Origin: an uncultured Pelagibacteraceae bacterium
GTDB taxonomy: Bacteria; Pseudomonadota; Alphaproteobacteria; Pelagibacterales; Pelagibacteraceae
Length of the DNA: 64,000 nt
Assembly: GCA_902596325.1 (NCBI GenBank)
Contig: CACJTN010000004.1
Location: 1 to 64,000, forward strand
Direction: 5' to 3'
This document shows positions 47,866 to 57,650 of this stretch, in pieces (within the stretch, counting starts at the first letter, position 1; each line of letters begins with the position of its first letter). Under the pieces are notes generated by a model. It searched no databases and had not been told where the DNA came from. It saw only the letters and a program-made list of their open reading frames with translations. Position numbers and translations under genes: made by a program.

Positions 47866-50229
47866 TTATCTTAAATTTGGAGTATTTATGCTCCCAAATG
47901 GAATTATTGTGATAGAGAAAAATATGTTTTCATCCGGATCTAGATCAACATCATCATAAAAAGTCTTTTTATATTCTACTGAGGCTTTTAAACAATCATT
48001 TTTGTACTCATAAACTAAATCATAATATTCTGTTAAATTACTATCTAAATTTTTATTTGTAGTGAAACCAAATGAATTATTTTTGTCAAATGAATATTTA
48101 GTTGTATTAGATATATAACTTCTATTATTAATACTGTTACTATCAGACAAATATTTAAAAGATGTCATAAAATTATTAACTAAAAAATTTGTTTCAGCAT
48201 AATTATAATTTAAATCATTTAAATCTTTACTTATTGAAAAAGTGTAATCTAGATTAAAAATATCTGATGGTATAAATTTTAAATTTCCTATTATATCTGA
48301 TCTTTTGTTACCTATTGTACTAGTTTTAGGTATATCTTTCTCTTCTTTAAAACGAAAAACTTGCCCTCCTGAAAGACTAAAAATTTCACTATTCTCATTA
48401 CTTAATTTATAATCAGCTCCTACGGTTAAAGACTCTCCACCCTCTAACATTGTATTCTCGTTCAGTCTATCAGTATTAAATAAACTAATAAAATTTACTC
48501 TCTTATCTTTGTTTCTAATGTTTTTTGTTTCTGTGGGACTTAGTCTAGCAGAAATTTTTGGTGTGAAATAAATTAATTTATCATTATCGATTTTTTTTAA
48601 AGGATACTGTCTATTTAAAATTATTCCTGACAACAATTTATTATCATAATCCTCCTTTAACTCAGATGAATTATCTCCCTTTGTGTTCACATTTTTAATA
48701 ATCAAATTAAAGTCATCAACAAAGCCATTTTCTGTTATTTTTTCATTAGTACTGTATAATAAGTTATTTACCAGTATTCCGTCGTATCGGTTAGTTTGAT
48801 ATTTTTTTTGATACCCTGATACATTTAAGTTTAAATTTCCATTTAAATTTGTATCTAATTTAGAAGTATAATTAAATGAAGGATAAACAAATTCATAACT
48901 ATCTGAACTTAATAATGTTAAATCTTCAAAAACCTCAAAAGATGATCTAAAACTGCTGCTTTCATTACTCTCTTCAAACTCTATATAGCTGTTTAATGTC
49001 GTGTGGCTGTCTACTAAGTTTGAATAAATATCATATTTTTTGAGATAATTTCGATTTGAAACAGTTTCAAAGTTTACCTCAAATTTATTATCAATATTAT
49101 TAGTAAAAAAATTTCCAAATAAATGGGTTACAGAGTTTTCATTATCTAACTTAATACTATGATCTAAAATTAGGTCAGATTTTTTAAATGCTTGTCTATA
49201 TTCGCTTTGTAACAAAAATTTGTCGTTAAAGAATAAACGAGGTGAAACAGTAAAATCCTCACTTTCTGATATAACTTTGTAATAAGGAATTTGTAGGGAG
49301 CTCCCCAAAAAAGAAGAATTATTTATTTTAGGCATCAGGAAACCAGATTGTCTTTTAACTGATGGATCAGGGTGATAAAAGTATGGAAAATATAAAACAG
49401 GTTTATCATATACTTTTAAAAATGCATTTTTATATTCTAGAATTTTATTTTTTTTATCGTGTTTAATCTCCTCAGCTTTCATTTCCCATGGAGGACATTT
49501 TTCTTTTTCATTTAATTTACAAGAAGTGAAAACTCCTTTACTTATTATAGTTTCATTTTTGTTATTAATTACTGAATTTCCAAAGATTCTAGGATCATTC
49601 TCTATATTTCCTAAAATTGATTTATTAAAAAATAATTTTATGTCTTTACCTTCAATCTCCCCATTTTCCATATCTATAAAAGCTTCTTTTAAAATAAAGT
49701 TATTTTCGTTTATATCTGTTAAATCTAAATCAAATACTTTTGCTTTTTTTTTGTTTAGGTCTAACTCAAATTTACCAAGCCTAATTTTATTACCATTTTT
49801 ATCTAAAAGAATAGATTTCTCATTAGAATAAACTGAATTATTATTCTTATCATAAATCACTTTATCCGAGCTTAAGGTATAATTATCCTGAAAAATAATT
49901 TCTGAGTTTCCACTTATTATAGCTTTATTTTCTATTCTACTAAATTTTATTTCATCAGATTTAATTTTCAAATCATTGGTTTTATCAGTTAAAAAAACAT
50001 TCCCAGAAGAAATCACTAAAGATTTTTTTTTATCTAAAATTGATCGTTCACTCAATATTATTAAATTATTATTTGATTCAACTTCAACTTCACCAATTGC
50101 ATTAATAATATTTCCTTCATCAGTGACATTCATAGAATTTGATTTCACTTTAAATTCATCAGATATTGATGAATTGTTAAATATAATAAATATAAAAATA
50201 TATAAAATTAATTTAATTTTATTTTTCAT
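47866..50229 (-). CDS. lptD: LPS assembly outer-membrane protein LptD
   Basis: N-terminal OstA-like repeats (NVTDEGNIINAIGEVEVESNNNLIILSERSILDKK), FTSCKLNEKEKCPPWEMKAEEIKHDKKNKILEYKNAFLKVYDKPVLYFPYFYHPDPSVKRQSGFLMP. Confidence 0.93.
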   Translation of the reverse strand: MKNKIKLILYIFIFIIFNNSSISDEFKVKSNSMNVTDEGNIINAIGEVEVESNNNLIILSERSILDKKKSLVISSGNVFLTDKTNDLKIKSDEIKFSRIENKAIISGNSEIIFQDNYTLSSDKVIYDKNNNSVYSNEKSILLDKNGNKIRLGKFELDLNKKKAKVFDLDLTDINENNFILKEAFIDMENGEIEGKDIKLFFNKSILGNIENDPRIFGNSVINNKNETIISKGVFTSCKLNEKEKCPPWEMKAEEIKHDKKNKILEYKNAFLKVYDKPVLYFPYFYHPDPSVKRQSGFLMPKINNSSFLGSSLQIPYYKVISESEDFTVSPRLFFNDKFLLQSEYRQAFKKSDLILDHSIKLDNENSVTHLFGNFFTNNIDNKFEVNFETVSNRNYLKKYDIYSNLVDSHTTLNSYIEFEESNESSSFRSSFEVFEDLTLLSSDSYEFVYPSFNYTSKLDTNLNGNLNLNVSGYQKKYQTNRYDGILVNNLLYSTNEKITENGFVDDFNLIIKNVNTKGDNSSELKEDYDNKLLSGIILNRQYPLKKIDNDKLIYFTPKISARLSPTETKNIRNKDKRVNFISLFNTDRLNENTMLEGGESLTVGADYKLSNENSEIFSLSGGQVFRFKEEKDIPKTSTIGNKRSDIIGNLKFIPSDIFNLDYTFSISKDLNDLNYNYAETNFLVNNFMTSFKYLSDSNSINNRSYISNTTKYSFDKNNSFGFTTNKNLDSNLTEYYDLVYEYKNDCLKASVEYKKTFYDDVDLDPDENIFFSITIIPFGSINTPNLR

Positions 50230-51304
50230 TAATTTTTAATAAACCTATGGTTGAGAATAATGATAATATAAATATAGGGAACCATACAGATAAAAAAACT
50301 GGTATCCTTTCATTTGTTCCCATTATGTTAAATACATAATTTAAATAATAAATAAAAACAGAGAAAATAATACCTAATATTATATTGAAAATTTTAGATT
50401 TATTATACTTTACGTTCATCATTAGTATTGAACCTATTAATATCATTATAATAAAATAAATTGGTAGAGATAATATTTTATGTAGTTCACTTTCAATATC
50501 TAAAGTAGAATATCCTAGTGATTTAAAATCATTATACTGGTTTTTTAATTGCAGTAAATTTAAAGATGAAAGGTTAGAAAACAAATTATTAACTTTTAGA
50601 TAATCAAAATTGCTTTTGAAAAGCATTTTATCTCTTTTTGTAATTTTACCTGTGTTATCGTATTCTTTTATATTATTTATAATCCAGTTTTTTTCTTTAA
50701 TATCTGCAGTATCTGCAATTATTGTGTTGAAAAGTGTGAAATTATTATCTAATTGATTTATAGATAAATTTTTTAATATATTTTTTTCAATTATCTCAGC
50801 GTTAATAATGTTTATTGTATCTTCAACCTCGTCTTTAATCCATAATCCTTCTTCATTTATTACAGCAAGATATTTGTTATCGTCGGTAAAATTATTTTTA
50901 AAATTTAAATAATTATGTTTTAAACTTGAAGAAAATGTATGGAAAGCAAATATAATAATAATTCCCAAAACAAAAGTTAAAGTTGCAATAATTTTAATAA
51001 TATCAAAATTAGTTACTCCATAATTTTTTAACAATATTAATTCATTTTTATTGAATAGATTAATAAAAAAAAATTGTGTAGTTATTAAAAATATAAAAGG
51101 GAATATTTGAAAAACAATTGATGGAACATTCAAAAATGTAAAAAGTAATGGATAATATATTCCTAAATTAAGATTGTTAAAAAAACTTATTTCTTCGAGT
51201 ACATTTAAAACAAAAACCAAACTAGCAAAAATTAAAGTGATAATAAAAAAATTTTTTAAATAAAGTTTAATTAAATAATTTTTATGACCACTTAATAATT
51301 TCAT
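50219..51304 (-). CDS. lptG: LPS export permease LptG
   Basis: YjgP/YjgQ-type permease (LKNFFIITLIFASLVFVLNVLEEISFF...); adjacent to lptF and lptD. Confidence 0.88.
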   Translation of the reverse strand: MKLLSGHKNYLIKLYLKNFFIITLIFASLVFVLNVLEEISFFNNLNLGIYYPLLFTFLNVPSIVFQIFPFIFLITTQFFFINLFNKNELILLKNYGVTNFDIIKIIATLTFVLGIIIIFAFHTFSSSLKHNYLNFKNNFTDDNKYLAVINEEGLWIKDEVEDTINIINAEIIEKNILKNLSINQLDNNFTLFNTIIADTADIKEKNWIINNIKEYDNTGKITKRDKMLFKSNFDYLKVNNLFSNLSSLNLLQLKNQYNDFKSLGYSTLDIESELHKILSLPIYFIIMILIGSILMMNVKYNKSKIFNIILGIIFSVFIYYLNYVFNIMGTNERIPVFLSVWFPIFILSLFSTIGLLKINEK

Positions 51305-51306
51305 AT

Positions 51307-52419
51307 CTAATCTTTTAATTTAAATTGTATAAATAAATAAAACATCAAACTTATTAAAAAAGGCATAATTAAGATTGAGATATTTTTTAATATAAATTCG
51401 CTTGAATATTTACTGAGTATCTGTGAAAGTATTATAAAAATCAAACCCACTAAAAAAACCGATATCTTGAATAATTTAAAATTATTTTCTAATTCTGATT
51501 TAAGAACCAAACAACTTCCAACTAAACTTATAATGAGGATATAAAACGGGACTATTATTCTTTTATAAATTTCCTCATTAACTGCAGATATACTATTTTT
51601 ATTGCAATTTAAATTTCTTTCAATAAATCCCACATCATACTTATAAATATTTCTTACACATTTTATTAGTAGCACGGTTGATTGCTCTTGTATTTTTGGT
51701 GCAATCGTAGTTTTGGTAGTGAAGTTTGAAAGATTAAATTTTGTTTTATCGAATGTAATTAAATTAGTGTTATTACTACTTCTATCAATAATGCTTCCAT
51801 TGTATAATTCCAAATAATATTCTTTATTAACTCTTTTGAGAAGACCTTGTTTTGCTAAAATAATTTGAGAAAAATCATCGCTACCTTCTTTCAAAAAAAT
51901 ATTTTCAAGTTGACCTTTGTCATTTTTTTTATCTATAAATATTGTTAAACCTTCAACCGCATTTATAAATTTCTTAGATTTCAATAAGGAGGGAAAATAA
52001 TCAATATTAGATGATCTAATATAAGATCTTGCTAAATCTTGACTTTTAGGAACAATAAAAGCATTTAATATAACTTGTATAATTATCAATGAAACTGAAA
52101 TTTTAATTATGAAATTCAAAAAATCTTTTTTTTTTATTCCATTAGTCCAAAGCACTATTAATTCGTTTTTTTCCTCATATCTTAAAATTGTATAAAAAAT
52201 AGAAATAAAAAAAATAAAAAGTAATAAACGGGAGAATATTTTAGGTAAGCTAAGTAGAGTATAATAAAAATATACTTTAAAACTATGTCCATCTTCAGAT
52301 ACAAAATCTAAGTAATTTACAGCTTGAATTACCCAAACTATTAGACTTAAACTTAAAATACCTATTAAAAAAAAACCGATAATATCAAAAAAAAATTTTC
52401 TAAAAATTAATTTTTCCAT
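51307..52419 (-). CDS. lptF: LPS export permease LptF
   Basis: YjgP/YjgQ-type permease (RYEEKNELIVLWTNGIKKKDFLNFIIKISV). Confidence 0.88.
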   Translation of the reverse strand: MEKLIFRKFFFDIIGFFLIGILSLSLIVWVIQAVNYLDFVSEDGHSFKVYFYYTLLSLPKIFSRLLLFIFFISIFYTILRYEEKNELIVLWTNGIKKKDFLNFIIKISVSLIIIQVILNAFIVPKSQDLARSYIRSSNIDYFPSLLKSKKFINAVEGLTIFIDKKNDKGQLENIFLKEGSDDFSQIILAKQGLLKRVNKEYYLELYNGSIIDRSSNNTNLITFDKTKFNLSNFTTKTTIAPKIQEQSTVLLIKCVRNIYKYDVGFIERNLNCNKNSISAVNEEIYKRIIVPFYILIISLVGSCLVLKSELENNFKLFKISVFLVGLIFIILSQILSKYSSEFILKNISILIMPFLISLMFYLFIQFKLKD

Positions 52420-52478
52420 TGAATTGAATTAATATTATTCATATATAATCATTTACCTAAATTTATATTTTAAAAATT

Positions 52479-53927
52479 ATGAGTGTTCAAGTTGTCTATA
52501 AGAATAACAAGAAAATAGCAAATTCTAAAGTCCAAGCCATTTTCATTAGTGAAAAATTTACAATTAGTGAAATAAATTCTTTATCAAAAGCAGAAATATT
52601 AAAATTAAAAAATTTAATTAATTTTAAAAATAGCGGTACAAAAGATATTTTTCATCTAAATTTAGATAATAAAATTATAGTTTTAATTCCTGTTAAAAAA
52701 AATTTTAAAATTAATGATTACGAGATTCTTGGGGCGAAATTTTATGAATATATAAAAAAATATTTATTTAAAAAAATTTCGTTATTTAAAAATTTTATGA
52801 GTATTAATGATTTAAACTATTTTATTCATGGTTTAAAAATTAAATCTTACGAATTTAATTTATACAAAAGCCAAAAAAAGAAAAATTTATTCTTAGTTGA
52901 GGTTTTCATCAATAGATCAAAAATAGATATAACCAACATTAAAAAATTAAATTCTATTGAAACAGGAGTTAATTTTGCTCGTGATCTTGTATCTGAACCA
53001 CCAAATATTCTTTTCCCTAAAGAATACGTAAATCGATTGCTAAAATTAAAAAAAATTGGAATTAAGGTTACAGTTTATAATGAGACTAAGATGAAAAAAT
53101 TAGGCATGAACTCACTTTTGGGAGTTGGAAAGGGGAGCTCTAAAGATTCATACTTGGTTACTTTAGAATACTACGGTAATAAAAAAAATAAGAATAAATT
53201 ATTTTCTTTTGTTGGAAAGGGTGTTTGTTTTGACACTGGTGGAATTTCTTTAAAACCAGCAAGATTTATGGAAGAAATGAAATATGATATGGCAGGATCG
53301 GCGGTAGTGTCTGGTTTAATGCAAAGCCTTGCATTAAGAAAAGCGAAAATAAATGCTGTTGGCGTAGTAGGCCTTGTTGAAAATATGCCAGGAGGAAATG
53401 CTCAAAGACCTGGGGATATAGTAAAGTCATACAGTGGAAAAACAATTGAAGTTTTAAATACTGACGCAGAGGGAAGATTAGTTTTAGCTGACGCATTAAC
53501 TTTCACAGAGAAAAAATTTAAACCAAAATTTATAATTGATTTAGCTACTTTGACTGGTGCGATTATTGTTTCCCTAGGAGAGGAATATGCAGGTTTATTT
53601 TCAAATAATGATGAATTGTCAGAAAAATTATTCAAAGTAGGTTTAGAAGTTAATGAAAAAGTTTGGAGATTACCTTTAAATAAAAACTACGATAAATTAA
53701 TAAATTCTTCAATTGCTGATGTACAGAATATTAATTATTCAGGAGGAGCGGGTTCAATTACTGCAGCACAATTTTTGCAAAGATTTATTTTAAAAAATAC
53801 ACCATGGGCACATTTAGATATAGCAGGGATGGCTTTTTCAAAGAAAGCTGCAAATTTAAATCCCAGTGGAGCAACAGGATTTGGAGTAAGACTACTAAAT
53901 CAACTAATTGACAAATATTATGAGTAA
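52479..53927 (+). CDS. pepA: leucyl aminopeptidase
   Basis: GKGVCFDTGGISLKPARFMEEMKYDMAGSAVVSG, NTDAEGRLVLADALTF. Confidence 0.96.
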   Translation: MSVQVVYKNNKKIANSKVQAIFISEKFTISEINSLSKAEILKLKNLINFKNSGTKDIFHLNLDNKIIVLIPVKKNFKINDYEILGAKFYEYIKKYLFKKISLFKNFMSINDLNYFIHGLKIKSYEFNLYKSQKKKNLFLVEVFINRSKIDITNIKKLNSIETGVNFARDLVSEPPNILFPKEYVNRLLKLKKIGIKVTVYNETKMKKLGMNSLLGVGKGSSKDSYLVTLEYYGNKKNKNKLFSFVGKGVCFDTGGISLKPARFMEEMKYDMAGSAVVSGLMQSLALRKAKINAVGVVGLVENMPGGNAQRPGDIVKSYSGKTIEVLNTDAEGRLVLADALTFTEKKFKPKFIIDLATLTGAIIVSLGEEYAGLFSNNDELSEKLFKVGLEVNEKVWRLPLNKNYDKLINSSIADVQNINYSGGAGSITAAQFLQRFILKNTPWAHLDIAGMAFSKKAANLNPSGATGFGVRLLNQLIDKYYE

Positions 53928-54333
53928 TATTCAAAAAACACTTTCAATTATAAAACCTGACGCCGTACAGAGAAATTTAACTGAAGAAATTAAAAGTATA
54001 TTTAAAAAAAATGGTTTTGAAATAACAAGCGAAAAAAAAATAAAGATTTCCAAAGAAGAGGCTGAGAAATTTTATATTGTTCATCAAACAAAGCCATTTT
54101 ATGAGGACTTATGTAATTATTTGTCATCAGGTCCAATAGTTGTTATGATTTTAAGAAAAGAAAATGCAGTTCTTGCAAACAGAGAATTGATGGGTGCCAC
54201 TAACCCAGCGGAAGCAAAAGAGGGCACAATACGTAAAAAATACGGTCTTTCTATTGACAAAAATTCAGTTCATGGATCTGATAGCGAGGAAAATGCTAAG
54301 AAAGAAATAGAATTTTTTTTTAATAATTATTAA
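53920..54333 (+). CDS. ndk: nucleoside diphosphate kinase
   Basis: MSNIQKTLSIIKPDAVQRNLTEEIKSIFKKNGFEI, GATNPAEAKEGTIRKKYGLSIDKNSVHGSDSEENAKKEIEFFF. ATG at 53920 overlaps the pepA 3' end. Confidence 0.96.
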   Translation: MSNIQKTLSIIKPDAVQRNLTEEIKSIFKKNGFEITSEKKIKISKEEAEKFYIVHQTKPFYEDLCNYLSSGPIVVMILRKENAVLANRELMGATNPAEAKEGTIRKKYGLSIDKNSVHGSDSEENAKKEIEFFFNNY

Positions 54334-54901
54334 ATATTTTAATAATTGATTTTGGGTACAATTTATATTCTTCTTTTAAAACTCTCATTTTTAAGCTTTT
54401 TACATTGTCTTTTTTAAATATTTTAATTTTTTTCTGTAAAATAATTTTACCATCATCCAATTTTTCATTTACAAAATGAACAGAACATCCGGTAAATTTT
54501 TCGTTGTTTTCTAAAACTCTATAATGAGTATTGAGACCTTTGTACTTAGGCAATAAAGAAGGATGAATATTTATAATTTTCCCTTTAAATGACTTAATAA
54601 ATTCTTTTGATAAAATTTTGAGAAATCCAGCTAAACATATTAATCTTATATTATTAAAATTTAAAACATTTAATAAATTATTAATTTCACGCTTTTTGGA
54701 AAAATCTATAATTTTAAATTTTATTCCATTTTTTTTTGCATATCTTAATCCATAGGCTTTTTTATTGTTTGAAATCACTATATTAATTTTAATAGGTGAA
54801 TTTTTTTTTTTTGAAAATTTGATTAGGTTTTTTAAATTAGTTCCGCGACCTGATATAAATACTGATGTATTTATTTTATTTACTCCAATCAATTTTACCA
54901 T
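54320..54901 (-). CDS. purN: phosphoribosylglycinamide formyltransferase
   Basis: VFISGRGTNLKNLIKF, LAGFLKILSKEFIKSFKGKIINIHPSLLPKYKGLNTHYRVLENNEKFTGCSVHFVNEKLDDGKIILQKK. Confidence 0.95.
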   Translation of the reverse strand: MVKLIGVNKINTSVFISGRGTNLKNLIKFSKKKNSPIKINIVISNNKKAYGLRYAKKNGIKFKIIDFSKKREINNLLNVLNFNNIRLICLAGFLKILSKEFIKSFKGKIINIHPSLLPKYKGLNTHYRVLENNEKFTGCSVHFVNEKLDDGKIILQKKIKIFKKDNVKSLKMRVLKEEYKLYPKSIIKIFNNY

Positions 54902-55907
54902 TTAAAATAACTGATTTTTTATCTTTAATTATTTTACCTATAACGTAGGGTTTAAATTTTGGATTAAAAAATTTATTTATTTTATTTAAATTATTCTTAT
55001 TAATAACAATACAAAAACCTACCCCACAATTAAATGTCTTAATCATCTCTTTATCTGTAATATTAAATCTCTTTATCCACCTAAAAATTTCCAAAGTTTT
55101 TATTTTACTTAAATCAATTTCTGCAGATAACCCTTTTGGAATAACTCTTGAAATATTATCTTTTAATCCACCACCAGTAATATTTGCACAAACTTTTATC
55201 ATTTTTTTTCTAATTAGATCCAAAATCTCTTTTGTATATATTTTGGTGGGTCTAATTAATTCTTTTTTAAGAAAAGAATTTTTATTTATCTTAATATTAT
55301 TTTTTTTTAAGATATGTCTTACCAATGAATATCCATTTGAATGAAGACCACTAGATGGTATTGCCAAAATAAGGTCACCACTTTTTAAATTTTTTTTTTT
55401 TAAAATATTTTTTTTTTTAACAAATCCAACCGCAAAACCTGCAAGATCAAATTTACCTTTTGTATATGTACCGGGCATCTCAGCTGTTTCACCACCGACT
55501 AACATACATTCAGATAATTCACATCCTTTTGTTATACCTTTAATTATTAATTTAAGTTTATTTAAAATAATCTTGTCTATTGAAATATAATCAAGAAATA
55601 TAAATGGTTTAGCTCCTTGAACTATTAGATCATTTACGCTCATAGCAACTAAATCTATTCCTATAGTATCAAATTTATTTAAATCATTTGCAATTTCTAT
55701 TTTAGTTCCAACACCATCTGTGCTTGCTACCAAATAACCGTCTGAGTAAGATTTTGGAATTTTGGAAATTGATCCAAAACTCCCAATATTTTTAGTTTCT
55801 TTGCTATTGCTGTGTTTTTTAGCTAAAGATGAAATATAATTAACAAATTTGTCAGCAGCTTTTATATTAACTCCGCTTTTTCTATATGTTAGATTACTTT
55901 TTCTCAT
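54876..55907 (-). CDS. purM: phosphoribosylformylglycinamidine cyclo-ligase
   Basis: LTYRKSGVNIKAADKFVNYI, YLVASTDGVGTKIEIA, GIDLVAMSVNDLIVQGAKPFIFLDYIS, LVGGETAEMPGTY, IPSSGLHSNGYSLVR. Confidence 0.96.
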   Translation of the reverse strand: MRKSNLTYRKSGVNIKAADKFVNYISSLAKKHSNSKETKNIGSFGSISKIPKSYSDGYLVASTDGVGTKIEIANDLNKFDTIGIDLVAMSVNDLIVQGAKPFIFLDYISIDKIILNKLKLIIKGITKGCELSECMLVGGETAEMPGTYTKGKFDLAGFAVGFVKKKNILKKKNLKSGDLILAIPSSGLHSNGYSLVRHILKKNNIKINKNSFLKKELIRPTKIYTKEILDLIRKKMIKVCANITGGGLKDNISRVIPKGLSAEIDLSKIKTLEIFRWIKRFNITDKEMIKTFNCGVGFCIVINKNNLNKINKFFNPKFKPYVIGKIIKDKKSVILNGKIDWSK

Positions 55908-56991
55908 GAGTATTTATTGTTTTAATTTAAATAAAAAAAAATATCTAAAAATATATACATTTTTTTTGGCATTGTTTATTTATTTAATAATCTTTTCAAC
56001 AGAATATTCCAAAGCGAAAAACTATATAGTTAAAAATGTGGAAATAATTGAACCCTACGGTGTTAATTTTAAAAAAAATAAGATGATTGATAAAGCATTT
56101 AGATCTGCCTTTAATGTTTTGATAGCCAAAATTTTAATTTCTGATGATTTGAATGAAATTAAAAATGTTAATACAATGCTCATAAAGTCCATGGTGGATT
56201 CATTTACAATTACTGATGAACAATTTATTGAAAATAATTATCTTGCAAAAATTAATGTTTCATTTGAAAAAAAAAAGGTTTTAAATTTTTTATATAAAAA
56301 AAATATTAACCCAGCTATTCCTTTAGATAAAAAAATTATATTTTTACCTATATTTATAAATTTAAATTCAAATGATCTATCAATTTATTTAAATAATAAA
56401 TTCTATTCAAATTGGAATAAATTTCTAAATCAGTCAGAATTATTAACTTATATGTTACCAAGTGAAGATTTAGAAGATTATTCTATAATTAAAAAAAATT
56501 TGGAGAATATTGAAAATTATAATTTTGAAAAATTATTATCTAAATATAATAATGATTTTATTGTAGCAATTTTTTTTCATGATAAAAATAATATTAATGT
56601 TTTGTCTAAAATTAATTTTAATGATAAATTAATTTTACTAAATTCAGAATTTACAGATGTCAATCCTAAAAATATCGGAAAAATTTTAAGTATGATAAAA
56701 AAATTAAAAATTAATTATGAAGACTCTTGGAAAAAAGAGAATCTTATAAATGTATCTATAAAACTACCATTAACAATATTGATAGATTCTAAAAATTTAA
56801 AATTATTAAAAAGATTTGAAGAAGAATTGAATAGCTCAGATTTAGTGTATAATTATCATGTTGAGTCAATTACAAATAACGAGACAATTTATAAAATAAT
56901 TTATAATAGCACACCTAAAAAATTTATTAAAAATTTTGAGGATAGAAACTTTCAAATTGATTATAATAATGAAATTTGGTTGATTAAATGA
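55906..56991 (+). CDS. DUF2066-family protein with signal peptide
   Basis: ATG at 55906 (MSIYCFNLNKKKYLKIYTFFLALFIYLIIFSTEYSKAKNYIVKNVEI...); RSAFNVLIAKILI; located directly upstream of a DnaA/Hda-like gene. Confidence 0.7.
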   Translation: MSIYCFNLNKKKYLKIYTFFLALFIYLIIFSTEYSKAKNYIVKNVEIIEPYGVNFKKNKMIDKAFRSAFNVLIAKILISDDLNEIKNVNTMLIKSMVDSFTITDEQFIENNYLAKINVSFEKKKVLNFLYKKNINPAIPLDKKIIFLPIFINLNSNDLSIYLNNKFYSNWNKFLNQSELLTYMLPSEDLEDYSIIKKNLENIENYNFEKLLSKYNNDFIVAIFFHDKNNINVLSKINFNDKLILLNSEFTDVNPKNIGKILSMIKKLKINYEDSWKKENLINVSIKLPLTILIDSKNLKLLKRFEEELNSSDLVYNYHVESITNNETIYKIIYNSTPKKFIKNFEDRNFQIDYNNEIWLIK

Positions 56992-57644
56992 GTGATTTAA
57001 ATCAGCTATTATTAAATTTTAATCAAAATCAAAATTTTAATTATGACGATTTTTATGTAAGTAAGAGCAATTATTATGCGTTTAAACTTATAGAAACATG
57101 GCCAAAATGGGAAAAAAATATTGTTAATATTTATGGTGAAAAATATTCTGGCAAATCTCATTTAGCAGAAATATTTAAGCAAAAGCATAAAGCTTTAAAA
57201 TTTACAGAGAGACAATTAAATAACAAATTTTTTAAATCATTTAAACTTCACGAAAATTTAATTCTAGAAAATTTTGAAAATAAGACTGATGAGAAAATGA
57301 TGTACTCTTTATTCAACTTAGTTGATCAGGATAATAAATATTTAATTATAAATTCAAATATTCCTTTAACTGAAATGAATTTTAAACTTTCAGATTTAAG
57401 CTCAAGAGCTAAGAATTGTATTTTAGCTGAAATAAAAGACCCAGATGATGATCTAATTTTTGCACTAATTTTAAAAAATTTTTCTGATATGCAAATAAAA
57501 ATCGAGAAAAGACTTATTGATTATATAGTAAAAAGAATAGATAGATCTTATAGAAAAATATCAAATTTTATATATAAAGTTGATGAAATAAGCTTAAAAA
57601 AAAAGAAATCGATTAATATAAATATTATAAAAAACTTATTATAG
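56988..57644 (+). CDS. DnaA-related Hda-like ATPase
   Basis: NYDDFYVSKSNYYAFKLIETWPKWEKNIVNIYGEKYSGKSHLAEIFKQKHKA; LSSRAKNCILAEIKDPDDDLIFALILKNFSDMQIKIEKRLIDYIVKRIDRSYRKI. Confidence 0.85.
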   Translation: MSDLNQLLLNFNQNQNFNYDDFYVSKSNYYAFKLIETWPKWEKNIVNIYGEKYSGKSHLAEIFKQKHKALKFTERQLNNKFFKSFKLHENLILENFENKTDEKMMYSLFNLVDQDNKYLIINSNIPLTEMNFKLSDLSSRAKNCILAEIKDPDDDLIFALILKNFSDMQIKIEKRLIDYIVKRIDRSYRKISNFIYKVDEISLKKKKSININIIKNLL

Positions 57645-57650
57645 GATAAA

